A stretch of 64,000 nucleotides of DNA from Nitrincola iocasae (GCF_008727795.1 NZ_CP044222.1:3348001-3412000), one strand, 5' to 3'; shown: positions 18,387 to 27,212, counted from the first letter of the stretch. The notes: generated from the letters alone by a model not told the origin. A program made the numbers and translations.

Positions 18387-19464
18387 CACTCAGGCTACCT
18401 AATTGTTCTGCCTGATACTCGTTGCGCAAGGGCTCAATCACCGCTGCCAGATCACCGCTCATCACTTCATTGAGCTTGTAGAGTGTCAGATTAATACGGT
18501 GATCGGTGACCCGCCCCTGAGGAAAATTATAGGTACGAATACGTTCTGAACGGTCACCACTTCCCACCAGACTTTTGCGTGTTGAGGCCTGAGCAGCCTG
18601 CTGCCGGTCAGTCTCAGCCTGTTGCAGACGCGAAGCCAGCAATGCCATAGCCTTGGCCCGGTTCTTATGTTGAGAGCGCTCATCCTGACATTCCACCACC
18701 ACTCCGGTAGGCAGATGGGTAATGCGGATGGCTGAGTCGGTTTTGTTAATATGCTGGCCACCAGCTCCCGATGCCCGGAAAGTATCTATGCGCAGATCGG
18801 CTTTATTGATTTCAATCGCTGCCGCTTCATCCAGCTCCGGCATGACTGCAACGGTACAAGCTGAAGTATGGATGCGTCCCTGGGACTCAGTGTCAGGCAC
18901 CCGCTGTACCCGATGAGCTCCGGATTCGAACTTCAACCGGGCATACACCTGCTGACCACTGATGAGGCTCACCACCTCTTTAAAGCCACCATGTTCACCC
19001 TCGCTGGCGCTGATCATCTCTACACGCCAACCCTGCAACTCCGCATAACGAAGATACATACGGTAGAGATCACCCGCAAAAATAGCCGCTTCATCGCCCC
19101 CTGTGCCGGCACGAATTTCGATGAACGCATTGCGGTTGTCATTTGGGTCTTTCGGCAAGAGCAATAGTTGCAATGCGTGTTCAAGACTCGTGCGCGACTC
19201 TATTGCGGCGGAGATTTCTTCTTCAGCCATGGCGCGCATTTCAGCATCTGGATCCTGAGCCATCAGTTGCGCTTCACGCAGATCCTCACCCGCCTGAAGC
19301 CAAGCCTTATAATGTTCAACCACCGGCTCCAGCTCAGCATACTCCATAGAATAGCGACGAAAGCTATTCTGGTCACTGATCACACCCGCATCACTCAGCA
19401 AGGCTGACAGTTCTTCAAAGCGATCGGCCAGGGTCTCCAGACGGTTCTGTATCGATGTTTTCAT
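18376..19464 (-). CDS. prfA: Peptide chain release factor 1
   Basis: RF1 recognises UAA and UAG stop codons and triggers peptide release. The 362-residue protein has the catalytic GGQ in GASGAGGQHINKTDSA near residue 233 and the codon-recognition tripeptide as PDT in RVPDTESQGRIHTSA near residue 190 (PAT or PVT in most relatives, so Asp in the middle is slightly unusual but at a variable position). It is located between hemA and prmC, the classical order. A TTG codon immediately ahead of the ATG is open but unlikely to be the start. Confidence 0.97.
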   Translation of the reverse strand: MKTSIQNRLETLADRFEELSALLSDAGVISDQNSFRRYSMEYAELEPVVEHYKAWLQAGEDLREAQLMAQDPDAEMRAMAEEEISAAIESRTSLEHALQLLLLPKDPNDNRNAFIEIRAGTGGDEAAIFAGDLYRMYLRYAELQGWRVEMISASEGEHGGFKEVVSLISGQQVYARLKFESGAHRVQRVPDTESQGRIHTSACTVAVMPELDEAAAIEINKADLRIDTFRASGAGGQHINKTDSAIRITHLPTGVVVECQDERSQHKNRAKAMALLASRLQQAETDRQQAAQASTRKSLVGSGDRSERIRTYNFPQGRVTDHRINLTLYKLNEVMSGDLAAVIEPLRNEYQAEQLGSLSDEG

Positions 19465-19475
19465 CAATGGCGGTC

Positions 19476-20756
19476 TCAGTCCTGTTGCTTCGGCAGATCG
19501 ATGCCAGGAAGTTGAAAAAGTTCTTTCACGGATTTTTGCAGATCATCCCGCCCTTCAGCCGAAGCATCTCTGAGGCTGACAGTCGGCTGATGCAGTAATT
19601 TATTCGTCAGGCCACGCGCCAGCATATCTAACACCTGCTCTGGGGGCTTGCCAGCCTGCAGCTGACGCTGAGCTTTTTCCAGCGCAACCTCACAGAGACT
19701 ATGCGCATGCAGGCGCAGGGAGGTAACGGTGTCCACCACATCCAGCTCACGCAACTGACGCATAAATTCGTGTGCGCCGGCTTCAATGATCTGCTCGGCT
19801 TCGCGTGCAGCGGATTCTCGCCCGCGCTGATTCTCTTCGATCACTTCGGTCAGATCATCAACCGTATACAGATAGACATCATCCAACTGTCCAACCTGGG
19901 GCTCAATATCACGAGGTACAGCAATGTCTACCATGAACACGGGTTTGTGCCGACGTTTCTTTAACGCACTCTCTACAGCACCCTTACCCAGAATAGGCAA
20001 TTGACTGGCAGTAGAAGAGATGATGATATCAATATCCGGCAATACCGAAGGGATATCACCCAAGGCGATCGCTTTACCATCAAACAAGGCCGCCAGATCC
20101 AGTGCTCGACCCAGTGTACGGTTAGCAACTGTCAGATTGCGGACGCCGGCACGATACAGGTGCCTGGCGACCAGCTCAATGGTTTCACCCGCACCGATCA
20201 ACAGCGCCCGAGATTCACTCAGATCAGCAAAAATATGCTGTGCCATACTGACAGCGGCATAAGCTACAGATACGGGGTTCTGACCAATCGCCGTATGCGT
20301 TCTGACTTGTTTAGCAACATTAAAAGCATGGCGGAATAAACGCCCCAATTCAGAACCAATAAAGCCTTCTTCCTGAGAAACACTGTAAGCCGATTTAAGC
20401 TGACCCAAAATCTGAGGTTCACCCAACACCAGCGAATCCAGCCCGGAAGCCACTCGCATCATGTGCCGTGCCGCGTCATCACCTTCAAAACAATAGCTGC
20501 ACTCACTCAGCCTGACCACATCAAGATCATGATAATGCGCCAGCCATTGCAGTAGCTTCTGAGCGCAAGCATCACCTTCTGCACTACTGTAAACCTCAGT
20601 TCGGTTACAGGTCGACAAAATAGCGACTTCCTTCAAACCCGCCAGTTTACAGGCATCTTGCATGGCCTGAGCAAGGTTTTCCGGCGCAAACGCCACCCGC
20701 TCACGCACCTCAACCGGTGCCGTCTTGTGATTAATACCTAATGCCAGCAGTGTCAT
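19476..20756 (-). CDS. hemA: Glutamyl-tRNA reductase
   Basis: HemA reduces glutamyl-tRNA to glutamate-1-semialdehyde, the first committed step of tetrapyrrole synthesis. The 426-residue protein carries the catalytic Cys50 in LSTCNRTEVY, the tRNA/glutamate region before it, an NADPH-binding LLIGAGETIELVARHL near residue 185, and the C-terminal dimerisation helices. It is the first gene of hemA-prfA-prmC-moeB, and lies divergently from the TPR lipoprotein gene, the same arrangement as in Pseudomonas. Confidence 0.97.
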   Translation of the reverse strand: MTLLALGINHKTAPVEVRERVAFAPENLAQAMQDACKLAGLKEVAILSTCNRTEVYSSAEGDACAQKLLQWLAHYHDLDVVRLSECSYCFEGDDAARHMMRVASGLDSLVLGEPQILGQLKSAYSVSQEEGFIGSELGRLFRHAFNVAKQVRTHTAIGQNPVSVAYAAVSMAQHIFADLSESRALLIGAGETIELVARHLYRAGVRNLTVANRTLGRALDLAALFDGKAIALGDIPSVLPDIDIIISSTASQLPILGKGAVESALKKRRHKPVFMVDIAVPRDIEPQVGQLDDVYLYTVDDLTEVIEENQRGRESAAREAEQIIEAGAHEFMRQLRELDVVDTVTSLRLHAHSLCEVALEKAQRQLQAGKPPEQVLDMLARGLTNKLLHQPTVSLRDASAEGRDDLQKSVKELFQLPGIDLPKQQD

Positions 20757-20898
20757 AGAAATGGATACGCAACCAACTACCTTAAAATAAGCCGCCTATC
20801 ATACACCTTTACGCTGCGCTGATTAAGCCACCCTTCAAAGACTGTGGCGATAAAACCACCGAAGCCTCTGGCACGTAAGCAAACACAATGATGTGCAA

Positions 20899-20928
20899 TC
20901 GACAAACAGACTAAAATTCCTCTATAGT
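20899..20928 (+). promoter_or_regulatory. Probable sigma70 promoter for the TPR lipoprotein-lolB transcript
   Basis: TCGACA and TATAGT are separated by 18 nt, about 35 nt before the start codon of the TPR lipoprotein gene, in the hemA divergent intergenic region. No other hexamer pair here is better. Confidence 0.4.
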
Positions 20929-20962
20929 GCAGTGGCGTCTCGATCGCTGAAGGATAGTTGAT

Positions 20963-22678
20963 ATGAACAAAACGCTGCTAGGGCTTCTAGCCGGTACATT
21001 GCTTACCGGATGTACAGGTTTGCCGAATGAAAACTCGACAACAACCACCCATGAAGTGGTTGACTTGCCACTACCCGAGGTCAGCTATCAGCCGGGTGAA
21101 CTCAACCGTGAAATACTGTTTGATTTGCTAAGCGCCGAAATGGGTGGTCATCATGGCCGCTACGACCAAGCTTTAGCCAGCTATCTCAAACAGGCACGCT
21201 TGACCGGCGATGCAGGCATAGCCGAACGCGCCACACGCATTGCCCAATTCATGCGTGACAGCGAAGCGGTTGTCAGCAGCGCCAGCATCTGGGCTGAAGC
21301 CGCACCGGATAATAGTGAACCCAGAGAGCTGCTCGCAGGCATTCTGCTTCATGAAGGTCGCTTTGATGAAGCGCTTCCCTGGCTTGAATCTGTATTAAGC
21401 GATTCCGACTCGGATGCCGCCTTACTAATCAGTTCACAAACCGAGTCCATTGATCCGGATATTGCCAGTCATTACCTGGAGCTACTCAATAAAATTCTCC
21501 AGGACCAACCCGACCGAACTGACCTTCACCTGGCCTCAGGGCTACTATACCTGCGCCTGGACGATCCTAGCTCAGCCATGCGCTCGTTTGACCGAGGGCT
21601 TGCGATAGAACCTTACCAACCCCAGTTGGTCATGCAAAAAGTAGAATTGCTGCGACAGCAAGACCAGATCGCCCCCGCATTACAACTCGTCAGCCGGGCG
21701 GCTCTGCGTCATCAAAACAACAACCAACTACAGATACAACAGGCACAGTTACTGATACTGTCGGGCAATTTTCGCCGGGCCGAGCGAATGATGGCTGAAC
21801 TGCTTGAGCTTAGACCGCAAGATACCCAGTTGCACCTCTATTTTGCCTTACTGCTGCTTGATCATGAACACTATGAAAGCAGCCGCGAACTACTGGAAGC
21901 ACTTAAAGAAAAAGACCCACAGAATAGTGAAGTTGATTTCTACCTTGGGCATTTGGCACAACAACTAGGTGAACGTGACACCGCTCTATTCCACTATAGC
22001 GCCGTTAACGAAGGCAGCACATTTCTGCAGGCTCAAGCAAACTCGCTTGAGTTACTTAACAGCGCAAATGACCGCGAGCTGGCGGAGAACACTATCAGCC
22101 AAGCCATCAGTCGTCAGCCCGGTCTGAGAACCGGGCTGGTCATCATGCTGGCAGAATGGTACAAGGCCCACAATTTTACTCAGGTGGCTCTGCAACGCCT
22201 GAACAGCGAACTGCAAAAAACACCTAATGACACGCGCCTGCTTTATACCCGCGCCCTCTTTCATGAGTCAGACCAGCCCCAGCAGGCACTCCTGGATCTG
22301 CGTAGAGCACTGGAACTAGAGCCAACCAACCCCATGTACCAGAACGCGCTAGGCTATACGCTGACACAGTACACTCAACGCTATGAAGAAGCTCACAGCC
22401 TTATTGCGCAAGCACTGGAGCAACAACCCAATGATCCGGCCACACTGGACTCTATGGGCTGGGTACTGTTCAAACTGGAGCGCACTGAGGAAGCCCTGTC
22501 TTTTCTGCGGCGCGCTTATTCAGCTTACCCGGACTCCGAAGTCGCTGCTCACCTGATACGCGTATTGCATAAACTTGAACACAGAGAAGAAGCCCTGCAA
22601 CTACTCGAAAAACATCTGCAAACCGCACCAGATAATCAGCACTTGCTCAATGCAGCTGAACAGATCGGAGCCTTCTAG
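20963..22678 (+). CDS. TPR-repeat lipoprotein
   Basis: A predicted outer-membrane or periplasmic lipoprotein of 571 residues. The N-terminus MNKTLLGLLAGTLLTGC holds a lipobox with the lipidated Cys17. The remainder is almost all helix, with tetratricopeptide repeats most evident at residues 185-230 (LASGLLYLRLDDPSSAMRSF), 275-310 and 420-550 (DSMGWVLFKLERTEEALSFL and following). The same gene sits beside hemA and lolB in pseudomonads, where its function is undefined; a role in envelope assembly as a scaffold is likely but unproven. lolB begins 4 nt after its stop. Confidence 0.88.
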   Translation: MNKTLLGLLAGTLLTGCTGLPNENSTTTTHEVVDLPLPEVSYQPGELNREILFDLLSAEMGGHHGRYDQALASYLKQARLTGDAGIAERATRIAQFMRDSEAVVSSASIWAEAAPDNSEPRELLAGILLHEGRFDEALPWLESVLSDSDSDAALLISSQTESIDPDIASHYLELLNKILQDQPDRTDLHLASGLLYLRLDDPSSAMRSFDRGLAIEPYQPQLVMQKVELLRQQDQIAPALQLVSRAALRHQNNNQLQIQQAQLLILSGNFRRAERMMAELLELRPQDTQLHLYFALLLLDHEHYESSRELLEALKEKDPQNSEVDFYLGHLAQQLGERDTALFHYSAVNEGSTFLQAQANSLELLNSANDRELAENTISQAISRQPGLRTGLVIMLAEWYKAHNFTQVALQRLNSELQKTPNDTRLLYTRALFHESDQPQQALLDLRRALELEPTNPMYQNALGYTLTQYTQRYEEAHSLIAQALEQQPNDPATLDSMGWVLFKLERTEEALSFLRRAYSAYPDSEVAAHLIRVLHKLEHREEALQLLEKHLQTAPDNQHLLNAAEQIGAF

Positions 22679-22682
22679 GGTG

Positions 22683-23267
22683 ATGAGGCGACTACTGCTC
22701 GGTATTAGCCTGCTACTACTTTCTGCCTGCAGCGTTTCGCCACGACTACCGGCACCAGATACGCAGGAACAGGCGTTCATCTACCAGATGAATAACTGGT
22801 CCATGGATGCACGTATCAGCATTAACCGCGAAGAACGCAGCGATAATGCCAGACTCAATTGGAAACAGAAGCAAGACGATTATCGCATCAGCCTGACAGC
22901 GGGCCCATTCAATCAGTCGGTTGCCCTGATGCAAGGGCGTCCTGGTCAGGTAGAAATCCAGGTAGCCGGTGAGGATGACCGCTATGTTGCCCGCACCCCC
23001 GAAGCCCTCATGCAGGCGATACTGGGCTGGAATCTGCCAGTAAGTCATGCCGTCTGGTGGGTGCGCGGCTTGCCTGATCCTGGCCAGCCTCACGAGTCGC
23101 TGACAGCAGATACTCAGCAACACTTTCTACAAGCGGGCTGGGACATTAAAATCCTACGTTACCAGGAAATCGAGCCTGGCACCCGCCTACCTTCCCGTCT
23201 GCGAATGATGCATAATGACCTGACAGTTAATCTGGTCATCAGTCGCTGGCAGCTAAACGACGACTGA
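22683..23267 (+). CDS. lolB: Outer-membrane lipoprotein receptor LolB
   Basis: LolB takes lipoproteins from the periplasmic carrier LolA and inserts them in the outer membrane. The product of 194 residues starts MRRLLLGISLLLLSAC, a lipoprotein signal with lipobox LLSAC, and continues with the LolB fold, including WSMDARISINREERSDNARLNWKQ and the exposed hydrophobic-loop region near ILGWNLPVS. An open frame reaches 36 codons further upstream into the TPR gene but the ATG 4 nt after that stop is the sensible start (a GTG just before it is also possible). The usual next gene, ispE, is missing here. Confidence 0.92.
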   Translation: MRRLLLGISLLLLSACSVSPRLPAPDTQEQAFIYQMNNWSMDARISINREERSDNARLNWKQKQDDYRISLTAGPFNQSVALMQGRPGQVEIQVAGEDDRYVARTPEALMQAILGWNLPVSHAVWWVRGLPDPGQPHESLTADTQQHFLQAGWDIKILRYQEIEPGTRLPSRLRMMHNDLTVNLVISRWQLNDD

Positions 23268-23314
23268 TTAATAGCAAAGTCCAACAGGTTCCTCAGTCTT
23301 ATCGAAGAAGAGGG

Positions 23315-23344
23315 TTGATTTTTGATCTGATTTTGCACAGAATA
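23315..23344 (+). promoter_or_regulatory. Candidate tRNA-Gln promoter with GC-rich discriminator
   Basis: TTGATT and AGAATA are spaced by 18 nt and followed directly by CGCGCC, the G/C-rich discriminator typical of stringently controlled stable-RNA promoters. The tRNA begins about 43 nt downstream. Confidence 0.4.
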
Positions 23345-23387
23345 CGCGCCTTCCTTTCAAGGCTGCTTTTTCTGCCGGAGGAGTTAA

Positions 23388-23463
23388 TGGGGTATCGCCA
23401 AGTTGGTAAGGCACTGGATTCTGATTCCAGCATGCGTAGGTTCGAGTCCTACTACCCCAGCCA
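23388..23463 (+). tRNA. tRNA-Gln (anticodon CTG)
   Basis: A 76-nt cloverleaf with encoded CCA. The acceptor TGGGGTA pairs with TACCCCA, the anticodon stem CTGGA/TCCAG encloses a loop with CTG, and the T-arm has GGTTCGAGTCC. It reads CAG glutamine codons. The copy at 27296 is identical over its whole length. The position between lolB and prs matches that of tRNA-Gln or ispE-tRNA-Gln in related bacteria. Confidence 0.96.
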
Positions 23464-23532
23464 TATATTATGATGACTGATAAATTTTCAGCACCCAAAT
23501 TCCACACTGACGCTATCGAGAAGGTAAAGCGC

Positions 23533-24474
23533 ATGTCCAGCCTGATGATCTTCACCGGTAATGCCAATCCTGAACTGGCAAAAAAGGTGGTAGAACGCTT
23601 AGACATCCCACTGGGAAAAGCTGACGTAGGTCGATTCAGTGACGGTGAAGTCAGTGTTGAAATTCAGGAAAATGTCCGCGGCAAGGATGTTTTCATTATC
23701 CAGTCAACCTGTGCACCGACCAACGACAATCTCATGGAGTTGATCGTGTTTGCGGATGCCATGCGACGTGCTTCAGCCATGCGCATCACCGCTGTCGTGC
23801 CCTATTTCGGCTATGCCCGCCAAGATCGCCGCCCACGCTCCACCCGCGTACCCATCAGCGCTAAAGTTGTAGCCAGCATGATGACCAGCGCCGGTGTTGA
23901 TCGCGTACTGACAGTTGATTTGCATGCCGACCAGATCCAGGGGTTCTTCGATATCCCTGTTGATAACGTTTATGGTTCACCCGTGCTGCTGGATGACATT
24001 GTTGATCAGCATTACAATAGCTTAATGGTGGTTTCACCTGATGTAGGCGGCGTAGTCCGCGCCCGCGCTGTCGCAAAACAGCTCAACTGTGATCTAGCCA
24101 TTATTGATAAGCGTCGTGAAAAAGCTAACGAATCCCAGGTAATGAACATCATTGGTGATGTAGCTGACCGCACCTGCATCCTGGTTGATGACATGTGCGA
24201 TACAGCCGGGACCCTTTGCAAAGCTGCTCAGGCACTGAAAGACAAGGGCGCTGAGCGTGTAGTCGCTTATGTCACTCACCCAGTCCTCTCCGGCGCGGCC
24301 ATTGCCAATATCAACGCCTCTCAATTGGATGAACTGGTCGTCACCGACACCATCCCGCTGTCACCAGCGGCAGAGAAGTGTTCAAAAATACGTCAACTGA
24401 CACTGGGGCCAATGCTGGCTGAAGCCGTCAGACGTGTATGTAATGAAGAATCCATCAGCGCGATGTTCCGCTAA
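23533..24474 (+). CDS. prs: Ribose-phosphate pyrophosphokinase
   Basis: Prs makes PRPP from ribose 5-phosphate and ATP for nucleotide, histidine and tryptophan synthesis. The 313-residue product is close to E. coli Prs. It shows the ENVRGKDVFIIQSTC segment, the ATP-site FGYARQDRR near residue 95, the VDLHADQIQGFF metal-site region near 128, and the PRPP-binding loop LVDDMCDTAGT near 217 (more often DTGGT). An open frame extends 21 codons upstream to a few bases after the tRNA, but the ATG at MSSLMIF matches homologues and has an AAGG ribosome-binding site. Confidence 0.96.
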   Translation: MSSLMIFTGNANPELAKKVVERLDIPLGKADVGRFSDGEVSVEIQENVRGKDVFIIQSTCAPTNDNLMELIVFADAMRRASAMRITAVVPYFGYARQDRRPRSTRVPISAKVVASMMTSAGVDRVLTVDLHADQIQGFFDIPVDNVYGSPVLLDDIVDQHYNSLMVVSPDVGGVVRARAVAKQLNCDLAIIDKRREKANESQVMNIIGDVADRTCILVDDMCDTAGTLCKAAQALKDKGAERVVAYVTHPVLSGAAIANINASQLDELVVTDTIPLSPAAEKCSKIRQLTLGPMLAEAVRRVCNEESISAMFR

Positions 24475-24490
24475 GGCATAACGCGCTGAT

Positions 24491-24510
24491 CCAGATCCAT
24501 ATGGGTCTGG
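24491..24510 (+). other. Stem-loop in the prs-rplY spacer
   Basis: CCAGATCC and GGGTCTGG form an 8-bp stem (one G-U pair) around ATAT, just after prs. No T-run follows, so it is not a classical terminator. It is the first of three hairpins in the spacer (the next is CCCTG/CAGGG at 24542-24556). Confidence 0.45.
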
Positions 24511-24566
24511 AACAACCGGTACTCACCGAGCACCGACTTTTCCCTGAATGACAGGGTAACTGAATG

Positions 24567-24601
24567 CTGCAAATTTCTGGTCGCGGGAATTGCAGTTTTT
24601 T
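24567..24601 (+). terminator. Rho-independent terminator or attenuator ahead of rplY
   Basis: CTGCAA pairs with TTGCAG, extended by four more pairs past a bulge, and is followed by six T. It ends only 19 nt before the rplY ATG, leaving no room for a promoter in between; if it works, rplY expression depends on readthrough or attenuation. Confidence 0.55.
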
Positions 24602-24620
24602 AATTTTATAGGTAATACAC

Positions 24621-25205
24621 ATGTCAAAATTCGTAATTAACGCCGTAAGCCGTGAAGATCAGGGGAAGGGTGCGAGCCGCCGCCTGCGTCATCAGGGCAT
24701 GGTACCGGGTATTGTTTATGGTACCGACACTCCGGTAGCCGTTTCTGTAGTGGGTAAAGATCTCTACCGCATGCTGCTGGAAGATGGTTTCTACTCATCT
24801 ATCCTGACTATTCGTCTGGATGGTAATGACACGCCTGTTATTATCAAAGATCTGCAACGTCACCCAGCTAAACCGCTGGTTCTGCATGCGGATTTCCAGC
24901 GTATTGATGACAAACAGAAAATCAAAATCCAGGTACCACTGAACTTTGTAAACTTCGAAAAATCAGCTGCCTCCAAAGCCGCTGCCAAGTTTGCACCCGA
25001 AGCTTCTACCGCTGAAGTACTGTGTCTGCCAAAAGACCTGCCGGAAGCACTGGATGTTGACCTGACTAATATTGAGATGGGTCAGATTGCCCACCTGTCC
25101 GATGTTATTCTGCCAGAAGGTGTTGAAATCGTTGCACTGCGCCGTGGTGAAGATCACGACCAGGGCATCGGTTACTGCTACGCACCTCGCGGCGCTAAAA
25201 AATAA
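24621..25205 (+). CDS. rplY: Ribosomal protein L25, long (CTC/TL5) form
   Basis: L25 binds 5S rRNA in the large ribosomal subunit. The 194-residue protein is the long form: an N-terminal L25 domain (about 1-90, with SRRLRHQGMVPGIVYG near residue 20 and LHADFQRID near 90) plus a C-terminal CTC/TL5 beta domain (about 95-190). It is preceded by AGGTAA as ribosome-binding site. The neighbours prs, pth and ychF form a standard block. A terminator-like hairpin in its short leader suggests attenuation. Confidence 0.95.
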   Translation: MSKFVINAVSREDQGKGASRRLRHQGMVPGIVYGTDTPVAVSVVGKDLYRMLLEDGFYSSILTIRLDGNDTPVIIKDLQRHPAKPLVLHADFQRIDDKQKIKIQVPLNFVNFEKSAASKAAAKFAPEASTAEVLCLPKDLPEALDVDLTNIEMGQIAHLSDVILPEGVEIVALRRGEDHDQGIGYCYAPRGAKK

Positions 25206-25232
25206 TCAGCCTGATGGCTGATCAATACTGGC

Positions 25233-25820
25233 ATGACTGACACCATTCAACTGATTGTAGGCCTGGGTAACCCCGGTGCGGAATATTCAGGAACGCGTCA
25301 CAATGCCGGTGCCATTCTGGTGGAGCAGCTTGCTGCCCACCAGAACACCCCTCTGAGACCCGAAGCACGCTTTCATGGCCACTATGCCAAAGTGCTGCTT
25401 AATGGCCATCCGGTACACTTGCTAATCCCTGCTACCTTCATGAACCTTAGCGGCAAAGCAGTTGCGTCGCTGGCGAATTTTTACAAAATTCCCCCGGAAA
25501 ATATCCTAGTGGTGCATGATGAACTGGATCTGCAACCTGGCACGGCTCGCCTGAAAAAAGGCGGCGGTCACGGCGGACACAATGGGCTCAGAGACATTAT
25601 CACCCGACTGGGTAATAACAAGGATTTCTATCGTTTGCGCATCGGTATTGGCCACCCAGGCCATGCCAGTCAGGTTTCCGGATTTGTACTAACCCGCGCA
25701 CCAGAAACTGAACGCACACAAACACAAGCAGCCATTGAGGAAGCCCTACGGCAGCTACCGCTGACGGTGGCAGGTGAATGGCAACGCGCAATGAATCAAC
25801 TGCACAGCTTTTCAGGCTGA
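25233..25820 (+). CDS. pth: Peptidyl-tRNA hydrolase
   Basis: Pth releases tRNA from stalled peptidyl-tRNA. The 195-residue protein begins with VGLGNPGAEYSGTRHNAG, containing Asn13 and the catalytic His23; the conserved aspartate is in VVHDELDLQPG near residue 94 and GGHGGHNGLRDI follows near 110. It is 27 nt downstream of rplY and 19 nt upstream of ychF, so likely one transcript. Confidence 0.96.
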   Translation: MTDTIQLIVGLGNPGAEYSGTRHNAGAILVEQLAAHQNTPLRPEARFHGHYAKVLLNGHPVHLLIPATFMNLSGKAVASLANFYKIPPENILVVHDELDLQPGTARLKKGGGHGGHNGLRDIITRLGNNKDFYRLRIGIGHPGHASQVSGFVLTRAPETERTQTQAAIEEALRQLPLTVAGEWQRAMNQLHSFSG

Positions 25821-25839
25821 CAATTAACAGGAACAGATC

Positions 25840-26931
25840 ATGGGCTTTAAATGTGGCATCGTCGGACTGCCTAATGTCGGCAAATCGACTCTTTTCAACG
25901 CACTTACCAAAGCAGGCATCGAGGCGCAGAACTTTCCTTTCTGCACCATAGAACCCAATGCCGGCGTTGTCCCCATGCCTGATGCCCGCCTGAAAGTTCT
26001 GGCTGATATCGTCAAGCCTGAACGGGTACTTCCAACTACGATGGAATTCGTTGATATTGCTGGCCTGGTTGCGGGCGCATCCAAAGGTGAAGGGCTGGGC
26101 AATAAATTTCTCGCCAACATTCGCGAGACAGATGCGATTGCCCATGTGGTGCGCTGCTTCGAAGATGACAATGTGATTCACGTTGCCAATCAGATCGACC
26201 CCTTGGTCGATATAGAAACAATCAATCTGGAACTGGCACTGGCGGATCTGGATTCAGTAGAAAAACAGCTACAGCGCGTCACGCGCAATGCCAAAGGGGG
26301 CGACAAGGACGCTATTGCTGCCAAGGCACTGCTGGAGAAGCTACTGCCACACCTGAGCGAAGGCTATCCAGCACGCGGCCTGTCACTGAACGATGATGAA
26401 CAGCGTTTGATCCAGACCTTTCACCTGCTGACCACCAAGCCGACTATGTATATTGCCAACGTGGCAGAAGATGGCTTTGAAAATAACCCACACCTGGACA
26501 AGGTACGTGAGCTCGCCGCCACAGAAGGTGCCGAACTGGTGGCTATCTGCAACAAGCTGGAATCCGAGATTGCCGAACTGGAAGATGAAGAAAAGCTGGA
26601 GTTCCTGCAAGAGATGGGCATGGAAGAAGCAGGTCTTGATCGCGTTATCCGCGCTGGCTACAGCCTGCTAGGCCTGCAAACCTACTTCACCGCCGGTGTT
26701 AAAGAAGTCCGCGCCTGGACCATCCGTATTGGCGACACAGCGCCTAAAGCCGCTGGCGTCATCCATACCGATTTTGAAAAAGGCTTTATTCGCGCTGAAG
26801 TAATCGGCTACGAGGACTTCGTTAAAGGCAAGGGCGAACAGGGCGCTAAAGAAGCGGGCAAGTGGCGCTTGGAAGGCAAGGAATATATCGTCAAAGACGG
26901 CGATGTCGTCCACTTTCGCTTTAATGTCTGA
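25840..26931 (+). CDS. ychF: Redox-regulated ATPase YchF (OLA1 family)
   Basis: A ribosome-associated P-loop protein of 363 residues that prefers ATP over GTP. The Walker A motif GLPNVGKST is at residues 8-16, the switch region DIAGLVAGASKGEGLGNKFL near 70, NKLE near 230 takes the place of the NKxD guanine motif and accounts for the ATP preference, and a C-terminal TGS domain spans about 275-363. The hairpin at 26938 terminates the rplY-pth-ychF transcript. Confidence 0.96.
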   Translation: MGFKCGIVGLPNVGKSTLFNALTKAGIEAQNFPFCTIEPNAGVVPMPDARLKVLADIVKPERVLPTTMEFVDIAGLVAGASKGEGLGNKFLANIRETDAIAHVVRCFEDDNVIHVANQIDPLVDIETINLELALADLDSVEKQLQRVTRNAKGGDKDAIAAKALLEKLLPHLSEGYPARGLSLNDDEQRLIQTFHLLTTKPTMYIANVAEDGFENNPHLDKVRELAATEGAELVAICNKLESEIAELEDEEKLEFLQEMGMEEAGLDRVIRAGYSLLGLQTYFTAGVKEVRAWTIRIGDTAPKAAGVIHTDFEKGFIRAEVIGYEDFVKGKGEQGAKEAGKWRLEGKEYIVKDGDVVHFRFNV

Positions 26932-26937
26932 TCTCTG

Positions 26938-26968
26938 CTAAAAAGCCCCAAGAATCAGGGTTTTTTAG
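26938..26968 (+). terminator. Rho-independent terminator after ychF
   Basis: CTAAAAAGCCC and AGGGTTTTTTAG form a long stem (one G-U pair) with the loop around AAGAATC and a T-run inside the 3' arm. It lies 6 nt after the ychF stop and separates it from the tRNA promoter. Confidence 0.75.
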
Positions 26969-26978
26969 CTTCAGACTG

Positions 26979-27007
26979 TTGACAACAAGGGCCAAAAAGC
27001 GAATAAT
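26979..27007 (+). promoter_or_regulatory. Strong sigma70 promoter of the tRNA array
   Basis: A perfect TTGACA is followed after 17 nt by AATAAT, with the first tRNA beginning 20 nt later. It is the best-matching promoter in the window and drives the Met-Gln-Met-Gln array. Confidence 0.75.
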
Positions 27008-27027
27008 TTGCGGCCTTGAAAGCACGT

Positions 27028-27104
27028 GGCAATATAGCTCAGTTGGTTAGAGCAACGCATTCATAATGCGTGGGTCGCAGGTTCGAATCCCGCTATTGCC
27101 ACCA
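27028..27104 (+). tRNA. tRNA-Met (elongator, anticodon CAT), copy 1
   Basis: A 77-nt cloverleaf with encoded CCA: acceptor GGCAATA/TATTGCC, anticodon stem around TTCATAA, T-arm GGTTCGAATCC. The D-arm AGCTCAGTTGGTTAGAGC and the GGGTCGCAGG variable region resemble elongator Met rather than initiator tRNA. Confidence 0.93.
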
Positions 27105-27123
27105 GTTTTCAGCATTCAGTTTT

Positions 27124-27198
27124 AGGGGTATCGCCAAGCGGTAAGGCAACGGGTTTTGATCCCGTCATGCGGAGGTTCGAATCCTCCTACCCCTGCCA
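27124..27198 (+). tRNA. tRNA-Gln (anticodon TTG)
   Basis: A 75-nt cloverleaf with encoded CCA: acceptor AGGGGTA/TACCCCT, anticodon loop TTTTGAT giving TTG. It reads CAA (and CAG by wobble), complementing the CTG isoacceptor at 27296. Confidence 0.94.
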
Positions 27199-27212
27199 TT
27201 TTCAGATTTACC

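Noticed and set aside
27028..27104. Possible tRNA-Ile2 with modified CAT anticodon
   Set aside because: The variable region GGGTCGCAGG and D-arm fit elongator tRNA-Met better than E. coli ileX. A lysidine target cannot be wholly excluded by eye for either copy.
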